Part shown: in pieces, positions 25,072 to 32,777 of the stretch | Layout of the letters: each line of letters begins with the position of its first letter | How positions within the stretch are numbered: position 1 is the first letter of the stretch | IMG/VR virus record: IMGVR_UViG_3300025133_000044 | Coordinates: 1 to 64,000 of that record | Source of the DNA: a virus | Direction: 5' to 3' (one strand) | DNA length: 64,000 nt | Program-made: the position numbers and the translations under genes | The notes under the pieces: generated by a model | What the model saw: only the letters and a program-made list of their open reading frames with translations | Told to the model about the DNA's origin: nothing | Database searches by the model: none

Positions 25072-25326
25072 TCAAGCTCCTGAAATTTTTAAGGTCAGTT
25101 TGTCAAAGTAAGTCTTAAGTTCGTTAATATCGTCCCCCTGCTTAAGCATCCTGTACGCGCGCACGACTTGGCGCATTTCGTTACGAGTTAGCCAGCCGTT
25201 CTGGACATAATTTTTTCTAAGATCTCTCTTGTGTTCCTTGTAAGGTTCCATCTCTTCTTCTACTGCCTTAAACGCCTTGATAAATTCAACCGCATATTCT
25301 TCTTTAGTTGCTTCTTTGTCGCTCAT
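25072..25326 (-). CDS. GapR/DUF2312-like small coiled protein
   Basis: 84 residues, helical and charged. The spacing EFIKAFKAVEEEMEPYKEHK, then YVQNGWLTRNEMRQVVRAYR resembles the DUF2312/GapR DNA-binding family (LE-E----IKEVYAEAKGNGFD-K-LR-VVR). GapR stimulates topoisomerases at overtwisted DNA; a replication-associated role would suit the location. Similarity is judged by eye only. GGAGGTCGCT precedes the ATG. Confidence 0.5.
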   Translation of the reverse strand: MSDKEATKEEYAVEFIKAFKAVEEEMEPYKEHKRDLRKNYVQNGWLTRNEMRQVVRAYRMLKQGDDINELKTYFDKLTLKISGA

Positions 25327-25388
25327 AGCGACCTCCTTTTATTTTATATTCTAATAATAGCAACGGCATAACAAAAAGTAATTTATAT

Positions 25389-27245
25389 TTAAACTATTTC
25401 GCATGCTCCGCCGCTACAGGCGATTTCTCCGGAAAGATTAGTATTGTCTTCTATTTCAATAATTTTAGACACATCTACCTCCCTCAAAGCCTTATACAGC
25501 TCTTCATATTGTTCTTGTGTACAATCTTCAAATGGAGGTTGTTTATATGTATGTTTTGAATATGGTAAAATAGAAAGCCCGTTATAAATAGACTTATTTT
25601 CCCACATCCATTCTGATACGGCGCGCCATTCGTCTTCTTTTATTGATATGGTCGCAGAAATATTATGAGTATTTTGACCACGCTGGTGGCCAGGTTTAAT
25701 CCATTCCGCAGACATTTTTTTAATTCTTTTTAATAAATCAATTGCTGTTTCTTGTCTGGTGATCGCGCCGGTGGGGGCCTTTTGTGGCACCTCAATAACG
25801 GCCGTGTCGTGAGGTCTAAAAAATTCATCCTTAATCAATTCAGGATGATGTATTACCAAATGAGTATAAATTGGCTCATTCTTACCTACTCTCATTCTTC
25901 GAATATAATATTCATTATGCCAAGCATGAATTCCGCTAGATGTACCTAAAGTCAAAGAAGTCGTCCCAGCTGGTTTTACACAAGTCGTCCGTGCCGACGG
26001 CCTAATGCCTATCTGGCCTGCGACGCGTCGGTTTTCTTTTTTAACCTCTAGAGCAGCAGATTTCATGTCTAAATTTAGTACCGTTCCAGATGCTATACCA
26101 GTCATCGATACACCGATCAAAGCCTCTTTTTCCGTTGTTTTCTTCCAGATATCTCTTAGATAGTGAAAATCAGTATATCCAGCCTGTAAAGTAGCGATAA
26201 AGGTTGCAGCTTTAACTCTATATATTAATTCTTCTTGAGTTTCTATATCCGATGCATTAATTTCTACCAGGTTACAAAACTGGTACGGACGAAGAGCAAT
26301 CTCACAGCAGGGATTAGTACCCCAATCTTTGTCGTTCGAAAAATAAAAACCTGGCTCTCCGCAGCCAGATGCCTTAACTCGTTCCCACAAAGACATGAAG
26401 TAATCATGAGTTATACGGTGACGAAGCAGCACTACAGAATTGTTAGCTCGTCCTCTTTGTGGGTTTGCTTCCCACCAATTGCCTGCTTTTGCGGCCAGCA
26501 TCTCTTCGTCATCAGCTGAAAAAAGTGAAATAAGAGCAGCGCGACGAATCCCCCCGGCAAGAACAGCATCAGCAATATGACAAATGATATCATGAACTTC
26601 GATTGGTTCAAGCTGATCTCCCAAATCTTTTTCATCTAAGATTCCTTTGATTTTTAATAAGCACTCTTTAAGAGGCTGCGGACCGGGTGCTTTGCCTCCA
26701 GAAGTAATTAGTCTGGCGCCCTTCGGGCGGATGTCGCTAAAATCAAAACGTATTTTAGAGCCGCCCTTAAAATAAGAATTTACCAAAACTTTAACTGCGT
26801 CAGCCCATCCTTCGATTGAATCGCCTACAAGAAAACGACGAGTTCTTTTTGTACTAAGGCCTTGAATTTCGGGGAGTTTTTCAACATGATGCTTCTGTAC
26901 TGAATATCCGACACCAGTTCCCCCAAGTAAGAGAAACATGCACTCGCTAAAAGCAGCAGGATGATCGATAGACATGTAAGCACAGTTATATATCCGGTTA
27001 GGAGCCACCTCAATCGGCTTACCCCCGAACTGCATTGATCGCATTGATGGTAGGACTTTCTTTTCATAAACATATTTGTAAACATTTTCAATATCCTCTC
27101 TTAACGAAGGATATTTTTTAATGTGCATTTTTTTATTCCTAGTAACGACTTCTTTCCATGTTTCTCTTCTTTCCTTTTTTGGCAGATATTGTGCATATTT
27201 CATATGTACAGTGATATCAGATAAAATCTTACTAGCTAGTTCCAT
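25389..27245 (-). CDS. nrdJ: Class II (B12-dependent) ribonucleotide reductase
   Basis: 618 residues. It matches the monomeric adenosylcobalamin-dependent ribonucleoside-triphosphate reductase: LPSMRSMQFGGKPIE and NRIYNCAYMSIDHP near the start (first active-site cysteine), GGTGVGYSV, the thiyl cysteine with partner residues in FCNLVEINAS, RTTCVKPAGTTSLTLGTSSG, and the C-terminal redox pair SGEIACSGGACEIV. It makes dNTPs from NTPs without oxygen or a second subunit, but needs cobalamin. Overlaps the helicase gene by 14 bases. Confidence 0.95.
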   Translation of the reverse strand: MELASKILSDITVHMKYAQYLPKKERRETWKEVVTRNKKMHIKKYPSLREDIENVYKYVYEKKVLPSMRSMQFGGKPIEVAPNRIYNCAYMSIDHPAAFSECMFLLLGGTGVGYSVQKHHVEKLPEIQGLSTKRTRRFLVGDSIEGWADAVKVLVNSYFKGGSKIRFDFSDIRPKGARLITSGGKAPGPQPLKECLLKIKGILDEKDLGDQLEPIEVHDIICHIADAVLAGGIRRAALISLFSADDEEMLAAKAGNWWEANPQRGRANNSVVLLRHRITHDYFMSLWERVKASGCGEPGFYFSNDKDWGTNPCCEIALRPYQFCNLVEINASDIETQEELIYRVKAATFIATLQAGYTDFHYLRDIWKKTTEKEALIGVSMTGIASGTVLNLDMKSAALEVKKENRRVAGQIGIRPSARTTCVKPAGTTSLTLGTSSGIHAWHNEYYIRRMRVGKNEPIYTHLVIHHPELIKDEFFRPHDTAVIEVPQKAPTGAITRQETAIDLLKRIKKMSAEWIKPGHQRGQNTHNISATISIKEDEWRAVSEWMWENKSIYNGLSILPYSKHTYKQPPFEDCTQEQYEELYKALREVDVSKIIEIEDNTNLSGEIACSGGACEIV

Positions 27246-28623
27246 TCGCTGTCTCCCCTCTTCCTTTTCTAAAGTTTTTATATTTTTCTCTCAAATTCTT
27301 GGCCAAATCCTGCGGAGTAGAAGCGCTAACGGCAGCATGCTGCGTATAGTCAACAGCCGTTAAGACCTTCAACTGTACAGTGCTCGTATCAATATACATT
27401 GGGAATACTAGTCCGTCTGGCCCATTGCGATTTTTTGCAATAAACATTCTAGCCGTATTGGCATTTTTATCTCTGATTGTTCGTGAAATAGAACAAATGA
27501 AATCCGCCACAAAACACTTATTGAATGCCTCAGAAATAGATTCCATTGTTACAACCTCCGCGTTTAAGCCCGATCTGTTTGTTTGTGACGCTGTCCAAAC
27601 TGGGCATTTATACTCTTGAGCGAGTGCTCTTAAGTTTTCATAAATAGACTCCAACTCGTTCCTTTTCTCCTTATAATGTGTACATGGTCGGAGCAAATCA
27701 GCGTAATCTACTATAATCATATCGATTTTATGATTTCTTTTTTTTAATTTTTCTATATGCGCCTTTAAAACATTTGGTGTTGCTGTTTTAGTTGGATATT
27801 CCTTGATAATCAACGTTCCGTCTAGGTCGCTAATTGCCTCTAGAACCTCTTCTTTCCTATGAAATAAGGTAGACAATGGAACTTGACTGATGCAGCTGTC
27901 ATAACGCTGGCCTGTGATGCTCTCTGACAATTCTAATGTATAATGTACAACATTTTTGCCAGCCTTGATCGCATGGGCGCCTAAATGTGCGAGAGCCATC
28001 GATTTACCTGCGCCCGTTGGAGCGATTATCACACCAAGTTCGCCTACACCTAATCCATTTCTCGTTAGCTTGTCAATTTTTTCCCATCCAGTGGTGATCG
28101 GATTACGAGCCTTAACTTCATATCTTAGTTCAAAATCTTTTAGAAAGTCATGGCCAAAATTATTGTCTGTTCCTAGTTTTAACGCCTCGTCGATAACCTG
28201 CTTAACTTCATCATATGAAGACATCTGGATTAGATCCACCGACTTCATAAGAGCTTCTTTCAGCTTCTGCTTTTTACAGAAGTCTAGTGAGGTCTCCTTA
28301 ATGTATTGTTCGTCTTGAATCCCCTTAATTGTGATTCTGGCAAAATAATCTCGTACCTGTTTTTGCGTTGCCTCACTTTCGCTGTCAAGCTCTGTTCTAA
28401 AGATTGAAGCAATAATTTTATCAGTTGGATGAACTCCGTACTTTCTTCTGTAACTGTAAATTTGTGAAATGAAAACTCGCAAGTACTGCAGTTCGAAAAA
28501 GTTTGTATTTAATACCTCTTCAAGTTGATCCGCGAAAGGGCGGTCTTGCAAAACCAGTTGAGCCAGAGACTCTTGAAATTGCTTCCCATACTTAGAGAAA
28601 CTAATTTTATCATTTTTAACCAT
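27232..28623 (-). CDS. dnaB: Replicative DNA helicase (DnaB/gp41 type)
   Basis: 463 residues. The RecA-type motor carries Walker A in GPTGAGKSMALAHLG (about residues 200), the Walker B strand MIIVDYADLLRP, the H3 motif TASQTNRSGLN, and the terminal ISRTIRDKNANTARMFIAKNR segment typical of DnaB/T4 gp41. The N-terminal 180 residues are helical. It unwinds DNA 5'-3' ahead of the polymerase. No primase gene was recognised in the window. The next gene (nrdJ) starts inside its end. Confidence 0.94.
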   Translation of the reverse strand: MVKNDKISFSKYGKQFQESLAQLVLQDRPFADQLEEVLNTNFFELQYLRVFISQIYSYRRKYGVHPTDKIIASIFRTELDSESEATQKQVRDYFARITIKGIQDEQYIKETSLDFCKKQKLKEALMKSVDLIQMSSYDEVKQVIDEALKLGTDNNFGHDFLKDFELRYEVKARNPITTGWEKIDKLTRNGLGVGELGVIIAPTGAGKSMALAHLGAHAIKAGKNVVHYTLELSESITGQRYDSCISQVPLSTLFHRKEEVLEAISDLDGTLIIKEYPTKTATPNVLKAHIEKLKKRNHKIDMIIVDYADLLRPCTHYKEKRNELESIYENLRALAQEYKCPVWTASQTNRSGLNAEVVTMESISEAFNKCFVADFICSISRTIRDKNANTARMFIAKNRNGPDGLVFPMYIDTSTVQLKVLTAVDYTQHAAVSASTPQDLAKNLREKYKNFRKGRGETANGTS

Positions 28624-28660
28624 GTAATAATCCTGTTACTAGAAATTTAAGGACTTCTGC

Positions 28661-29632
28661 TTAATTGTCCAGACAAATTTTATTAAAATGCTGGAACAGT
28701 TCAACAAAATTAATTTCGCCGAAACCATCTTTTAACATCATCTTTATTATTTCAGTTCTGTTAAAAGATAAGTCTGGATTTCTGATCGTTTCTCGAATAG
28801 TGTTTTTAGCTCCGATTGAAAGCATTGGAGAATAAAGTTGCATCATTTGGTAATTTATTTTCAAAAGACCTTCATTCTCGATAACTGATTGGTATACTTT
28901 TATTGAATTTTCTTTTACCATTTCATGACAATGATTTAAAATGTCATCAAAAGTTACCGACTCTTTATTTGTGAAGAATGGGAATCTCTTTGCAACGGTT
29001 TTGAGGCCCACACCAGGAATTCCCTCAATATTATCTGATTTGTCTCCAACCAGAGCCCGGGCCATGGCAAAATTGGCAGGATGGATATCAAACTTCTTTA
29101 AAATAGAGTTTTCATTTAATATTTCACGCTGTATCGGCCTGTATAATACTGTATTATTCTCAAGTAATTGAAAAAAATCTTTGTCACTTGATACAATAAG
29201 TTTTTCCCAATCCAAATATTCTGGCGTTTGGGAAAGATATGCAATAATGTCATCTGCTTCAACACCGGAAAACATAAATTGTATCATTGGGGTGTAATTA
29301 AAATACTCGATTAATCTTGTCTGCTGCCAGATTTTATTTTCTATTTCTTGATGCTCAGTTAAAGATTTAACAGATCGATTAAGTCGAATTGGCTTCCGCC
29401 CTTCTTTATAATCTTTTTTTAACAATTTTCTTTTTTTAGAACCGCCTTCGCCGTCCCAACAGATTACAATCAAATCAGGTTTGGATTCCCTGACGATTTT
29501 TTGAATGCTTTGAAAGCATCCCCGCAAACCACCGATGGGTTGTCCGTTGAGAGAAAGGCTGGGGTTAACAATATAATTTCTAAAAAACAGGTTTAACTGA
29601 TCAATGATCAGTAATCTTTTCTTGCGCTTCAT
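28661..29632 (-). CDS. 5'-3' exonuclease / RNase H-like flap nuclease
   Basis: 323 residues. PIN/FEN-type acidic residues: LLIIDQLNLFFRN at the start, VICWDGEGGSKKRKLLKKDY, VEADDIIAYL, SSDKDFFQLL and the helix-hairpin-helix VGDKSDNIEGIPGVGLKTV. This is the pattern of T4 RNase H and the Pol I 5'-nuclease, which remove RNA primers and flaps. AAAAGAGGAAC precedes the ATG. It complements the family A polymerase at 33623, which lacks such a domain. Confidence 0.93.
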   Translation of the reverse strand: MKRKKRLLIIDQLNLFFRNYIVNPSLSLNGQPIGGLRGCFQSIQKIVRESKPDLIVICWDGEGGSKKRKLLKKDYKEGRKPIRLNRSVKSLTEHQEIENKIWQQTRLIEYFNYTPMIQFMFSGVEADDIIAYLSQTPEYLDWEKLIVSSDKDFFQLLENNTVLYRPIQREILNENSILKKFDIHPANFAMARALVGDKSDNIEGIPGVGLKTVAKRFPFFTNKESVTFDDILNHCHEMVKENSIKVYQSVIENEGLLKINYQMMQLYSPMLSIGAKNTIRETIRNPDLSFNRTEIIKMMLKDGFGEINFVELFQHFNKICLDN

Positions 29633-29647
29633 GTTCCTCTTTTATTC

Positions 29648-29980
29648 TTATCTGTAAATTCTACTGAATACTCTTTCGACCTTTGCAACGATAAAAGAAG
29701 AGACCCCGTCAATCTTCCTCGCCGCATTTGACATCTTTATGACAGTTTCTTCCATCGTAGGATCCAGTTTATGAAACTTAATTCTTAGTTCAGTTCTTTC
29801 ATGTGTGCTGGAGACCGGTCGGGCGGCTGCAGCGATTGTGCATACGGTTATCCCACATATGCCACGTATATTGTCCGCTATTATTGTAATATTATAATCA
29901 CGAGAAGAGCGCAAAACAACAGTTGCTTCGTACAAGTTCTTCTTTAGGTGTTCGCGGACAAGAGCTTTGAGACTGTTCAT
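29648..29980 (-). CDS. Unknown protein with late-type promoter
   Basis: 110 residues. N-terminal helix (LKALVREHLKKNLYEATVVL) then beta strands with ITIIADNIRGICGITVCTI, a layout suggesting a ferredoxin-like alpha/beta domain. It has GGAGG before the ATG and an ACTATTTA element 20 bases upstream, so it is probably expressed late despite lying in the replication region. Function unknown. Confidence 0.7.
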   Translation of the reverse strand: MNSLKALVREHLKKNLYEATVVLRSSRDYNITIIADNIRGICGITVCTIAAAARPVSSTHERTELRIKFHKLDPTMEETVIKMSNAARKIDGVSSFIVAKVERVFSRIYR

Positions 29981-30000
29981 TTATAAAACCTCCATTTATA

Positions 30001-30008
30001 TAAATAGT
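30001..30008 (-). promoter_or_regulatory. Late-promoter-like motif ACTATTTA
   Basis: AAACTATTTATATAAATGG on the minus strand, 20 bases before the ATG at 29980 and immediately after the stop of the dCMP deaminase gene. Confidence 0.55.
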
Positions 30009-30458
30009 TTATAATTTATACATCTCAATTACATCTTCATTAGTCGTGTAATAAACTCTTTTTACACCAACATGCTTAAGCGCTTCGTGGCACATAGTGC
30101 AAGGTTTGCTATTACGAAATTCACCTTGTCTGTTAACCCGGCAGACATATATATCCGCCCCAACTGTAACATTTCTAGATAAACCTAGAATACAGCCTAG
30201 TTCGGCATGTACCGTTGGGCGCCCTCGATTTGAATCTCGAAACCGGGCCCCAAAAGAACAAAATTTGTCTTTGTTACAGCACACGTTGAGAACTGAACCT
30301 CCCTTCACTAAAACTGCACCATGCTTAATTTTACCATATGTGCTTTGCCAGGCTATATTCTTGGCAAGGTTCAAGTATCTTTGGGTTCTGTTCGTCTTCT
30401 GTATTATATTTCCCGCAATTCCGTTGCGGGGCTTAAATGATGAAATGCCTCTAGGCAT
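30009..30458 (-). CDS. dCMP/cytidine deaminase-family protein
   Basis: 149 residues from the ATG at 30458; the frame extends six codons to a TTG inside a hairpin and is not preferred. Zinc-site motifs: VHAELGCILG (His and catalytic Glu) and SKPCTMCHEALKHVG (two Cys). The sequence around them fits dCMP deaminase, supplying dUMP for ThyX. The ribosome-binding site (GGGGG) lies in the 3' arm of the hairpin at 30461-30495, so translation could be limited by folding. Confidence 0.85.
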   Translation of the reverse strand: MPRGISSFKPRNGIAGNIIQKTNRTQRYLNLAKNIAWQSTYGKIKHGAVLVKGGSVLNVCCNKDKFCSFGARFRDSNRGRPTVHAELGCILGLSRNVTVGADIYVCRVNRQGEFRNSKPCTMCHEALKHVGVKRVYYTTNEDVIEMYKL

Positions 30459-30460
30459 AG

Positions 30461-30495
30461 AAAACCCCCTGTACAATCAATATAGGTACAGGGGG
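30461..30495 (-). terminator. uvsX terminator hairpin that also holds the next RBS
   Basis: Minus strand CCCCCTGTAC, 11-base loop, GTACAGGGGG, then TTTTCT: a ten-base perfect stem with T-run, 36 bases after the uvsX stop. The 3' arm contains the AGGGGG that would act as ribosome-binding site for the deaminase ATG six bases further on. It can thus act as terminator, translation switch, or both. Confidence 0.75.
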
Positions 30496-30531
30496 CGTGT
30501 AAGTCAAGGTTACCGGTGACGATGCCTCTTC

Positions 30532-31635
30532 TTAATCAATATCATAAAATTCTTCTGCTTTCCCTTCCTTCTTATCAAAACGCATGATAATATCTTCATC
30601 CATGATTTGAAGGACTCGATTGCGGAATTTTTCGTTAGTTAGTTTATCTTTCCACTTAGCCGCTTGAAACTTTTCAGTTGTGCCATTTTCGTAAACTAGG
30701 TTATACCAAGCACCGCTTTGCTCTAGTGAGTCTGATCCCTTAATAGCTTCAAGCCAGCTCTCCTCGTCCTGGATACCGACTTCTCCGCCCCAAAGAATTT
30801 TAAATGTGCATTGTCTACCATCTGTACCAAATCGACTTTTCTTCAGTGTTACTTTAACTTCTGAACCAATTCTGTATCCATTTTCATCTTCGAGAAAAGA
30901 TGCTTTTGCCTTACGTCCTGTTAACCATATACGTAATGAATAGGCATAGTGCATTGCTTTGCCGCCAGGTGTGACGTAAGGTGTCGTCATTGCTTCTGCT
31001 GCAAATCTAGTAATGTTAGTTTTAAGCTGGTTCAGTACTAAAAAAGTAGATTGTGAGCCGGCGATAGGAACTGTCAACTTAGACATGCCTTTTGCTAAAA
31101 TTCTCGCTTTAACCGCCATTGAAGATTGGGGATTAAAATCTCCGTCGACGTCGCTAATAGAGGGCGTGAGAGCGAGAGAATCCCAAATAAATAACATCTT
31201 GTTTTCGTTAGAACCTAGCAACTCTTCAATAGTCTCTAGGACATATTCAACGCTAGGTGGCTGCATATATAATATATTATTTACATCACAGCCGGCGCTG
31301 GCTAAGAATCCAGGGTCAATTGCAGATTCAGCATCGAAGTATACGACATCAATTCCCATCTTTTGAGCATTCGCCGCAACTTGAGCTGCCATATAAGATT
31401 TACCAGAACCTTCTAGGCCGGCAATTTCAATAATTTTGCCCACTGGTATACCAGCTAGTTGGCCTCGACAGATGATACTGTCGAGCCATCGCGAGCCAGT
31501 TGGGATCCACTCTTTAACCTGTGTTGGGTTATCCTTCGTTAGATCGAAGGCAACCTCCATTCCCGCTTTTTTATTGACAAGATTTCTCATCTCATCAATA
31601 TTTAGTCGACCTAGTTTCTTTGCTTTCTTTGCCAC
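30532..31635 (-). CDS. uvsX: UvsX/RecA-type recombinase
   Basis: 367 residues from a GTG at 31635 (CGAGGGTACC upstream); earlier in-frame codons fall inside a terminator. Walker A is GLEGSGKSY (about residues 73-81), Walker B follows as KMLFIWDSLALTPS, and loop regions include NQLKTNITRFA and a PGGKAMHYAYSLR segment typical of RecA. The protein forms filaments on single-stranded DNA for recombination-dependent replication, working with the gp32-like protein two genes upstream. Confidence 0.93.
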   Translation of the reverse strand: MAKKAKKLGRLNIDEMRNLVNKKAGMEVAFDLTKDNPTQVKEWIPTGSRWLDSIICRGQLAGIPVGKIIEIAGLEGSGKSYMAAQVAANAQKMGIDVVYFDAESAIDPGFLASAGCDVNNILYMQPPSVEYVLETIEELLGSNENKMLFIWDSLALTPSISDVDGDFNPQSSMAVKARILAKGMSKLTVPIAGSQSTFLVLNQLKTNITRFAAEAMTTPYVTPGGKAMHYAYSLRIWLTGRKAKASFLEDENGYRIGSEVKVTLKKSRFGTDGRQCTFKILWGGEVGIQDEESWLEAIKGSDSLEQSGAWYNLVYENGTTEKFQAAKWKDKLTNEKFRNRVLQIMDEDIIMRFDKKEGKAEEFYDID

Positions 31636-31647
31636 GGTACCCTCGTT

Positions 31648-31688
31648 TTTAAAAATTGAGGCCTCTGTAAACCCAGGCCTCCCTGCGG
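31648..31688 (-). terminator. Intrinsic terminator, copy 1 of a duplicated element
   Basis: Minus strand CCGCAGG, then GAGGCCT-loop-AGGCCTC followed by AATTTTT. The 12-base CCGCAGGGAGGC starts seven bases after the stop of the gene at 31696. A similar element with matching distance follows the ssb gene. Confidence 0.75.
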
Positions 31689-31695
31689 CTATCAA

Positions 31696-31878
31696 TTAGG
31701 ACTTCGTCTGTACAAATTGATAAAGTTTCTCAGCTTCGCGGATGACATCTTCAGTTGTCGCGCCGCTCCACTGCTTTGTTTGCTCAAAACGCATATGCGC
31801 ATTTTGCTCACAAATGTCCTTAGCTAAGCCAAGTAAACCTTCGCGGATTTCATATCCACTTCTGTTATTTTCACTCAT
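31696..31878 (-). CDS. Unknown 60-residue protein between ssb and uvsX
   Basis: 60 residues, ATG with GGAGCTTATT upstream. Helical, acidic/basic balanced (SGYEIREGLLGLAKDICEQN, EDVIREAEKLYQFVQ). It sits between two copies of the same terminator, as if a cassette. The pattern resembles small conserved proteins next to phage ssb genes; function unknown. Confidence 0.7.
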   Translation of the reverse strand: MSENNRSGYEIREGLLGLAKDICEQNAHMRFEQTKQWSGATTEDVIREAEKLYQFVQTKS

Positions 31879-31898
31879 AATAAGCTCCTGTGTGTGTG

Positions 31899-31936
31899 AA
31901 AAGTTGAGACACCTGTAACCCCGTGCCTCCCTGCGG
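31899..31936 (-). terminator. Intrinsic terminator, copy 2 of a duplicated element
   Basis: Minus strand CCGCAGG, then GAGGCAC-loop-GTGTCTC followed by AACTTTTC. It starts seven bases after the ssb stop. Stem bases differ from copy 1 but pairing is kept (one G-U), which is a covariation signal. The T-run is shorter, so termination may be partial. Confidence 0.6.
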
Positions 31937-31943
31937 GGAAGGA

Positions 31944-32687
31944 CTAGTTTCCCAAAAGCTCTTTAAAGGCTTGGTCAACGGAACTCGTGCCTTTATTACT
32001 ATACCTTGACGATTCAGAAGAAACATCCTCAGCATCTTCCTCGCTTAGGAGGAATTCATCAAGCATTCCTTGAACCTGTTCTGGAGTCTTTCGTTCAAAA
32101 ACAGTACTGTAATCAGGCACCTGTTCAAGTAGAGATTGAATATCCTCTTCCTTTTCAACCAAAGGCGAATTGCGGCGCCGGGGAGTGATAGTCGTCTGTG
32201 GGAACTGGGCGCCGGCCGGCTTACCATAATTGATGACCAGATCAACTCCTTCGTTCACATCGGTGATATCACCGTATTCCGGGTTGAGAACAAGATTTAA
32301 TAGTTCTCTATAGGCCATTTTACCAAAGCCCCATAGTCGCACACCCTGATCTTCCTCGCCGCGTACAAGAACGGGACTAAAAAAGCGTTGCCGTGCTGAC
32401 AATGTCTTCGCCATCTTGATGGCGTCATCACTGCCATCCTTATAAAGTTGACGGATAAAGTCATCAAGAGGATCACTTTCTCCAAAGTTTTTCTTTGGGC
32501 TCAAGAATCCAGGGTTCTTACCTAGGTTATAGTGAAACCAGTATTGCTTAAACGGATCTCCGTCCGAAGTTGGCAAAATACGAATTGTTTGTTCACCGTC
32601 CTCTGGACGCCAGAAAACGCTCTTGCCTGCGCCATGATTTTCCAAGGCGTCGCGCTTTGCCTTCATTTTTTCTAAATCAATACCCAT
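31944..32687 (-). CDS. Single-stranded DNA-binding protein, gp32-like
   Basis: 247 residues. The family layout of T4 gp32-like proteins is visible: a basic N-terminal helix (EKMKAKRDAL), the OB-fold core starting SVFWRPEDGEQTIRILPT, FHYNLGKNPGFLSP, then GVRLWGFGKMAYRELLNLV, and an acidic C-terminal tail ending FKELLGN that would bind partners. A metal-binding cysteine cluster as in T4 is not obvious. Together with UvsX it belongs to the recombination and replication set. AAGGAGAAAGACT precedes the ATG. Confidence 0.85.
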   Translation of the reverse strand: MGIDLEKMKAKRDALENHGAGKSVFWRPEDGEQTIRILPTSDGDPFKQYWFHYNLGKNPGFLSPKKNFGESDPLDDFIRQLYKDGSDDAIKMAKTLSARQRFFSPVLVRGEEDQGVRLWGFGKMAYRELLNLVLNPEYGDITDVNEGVDLVINYGKPAGAQFPQTTITPRRRNSPLVEKEEDIQSLLEQVPDYSTVFERKTPEQVQGMLDEFLLSEEDAEDVSSESSRYSNKGTSSVDQAFKELLGN

Positions 32688-32777
32688 AGTCTTTCTCCTT
32701 TTTAGGTAAAGTATGATTAGCTAATATTCCAATCATCTAGTCTAGTATCATAATAACAACGTATAAAGAAAGGTAAA

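Noticed and set aside
32688-32777. Sigma70-like promoter for ssb
   Set aside because: TTGTTA and TATGAT-like hexamers exist but spacing does not fit a single good promoter.
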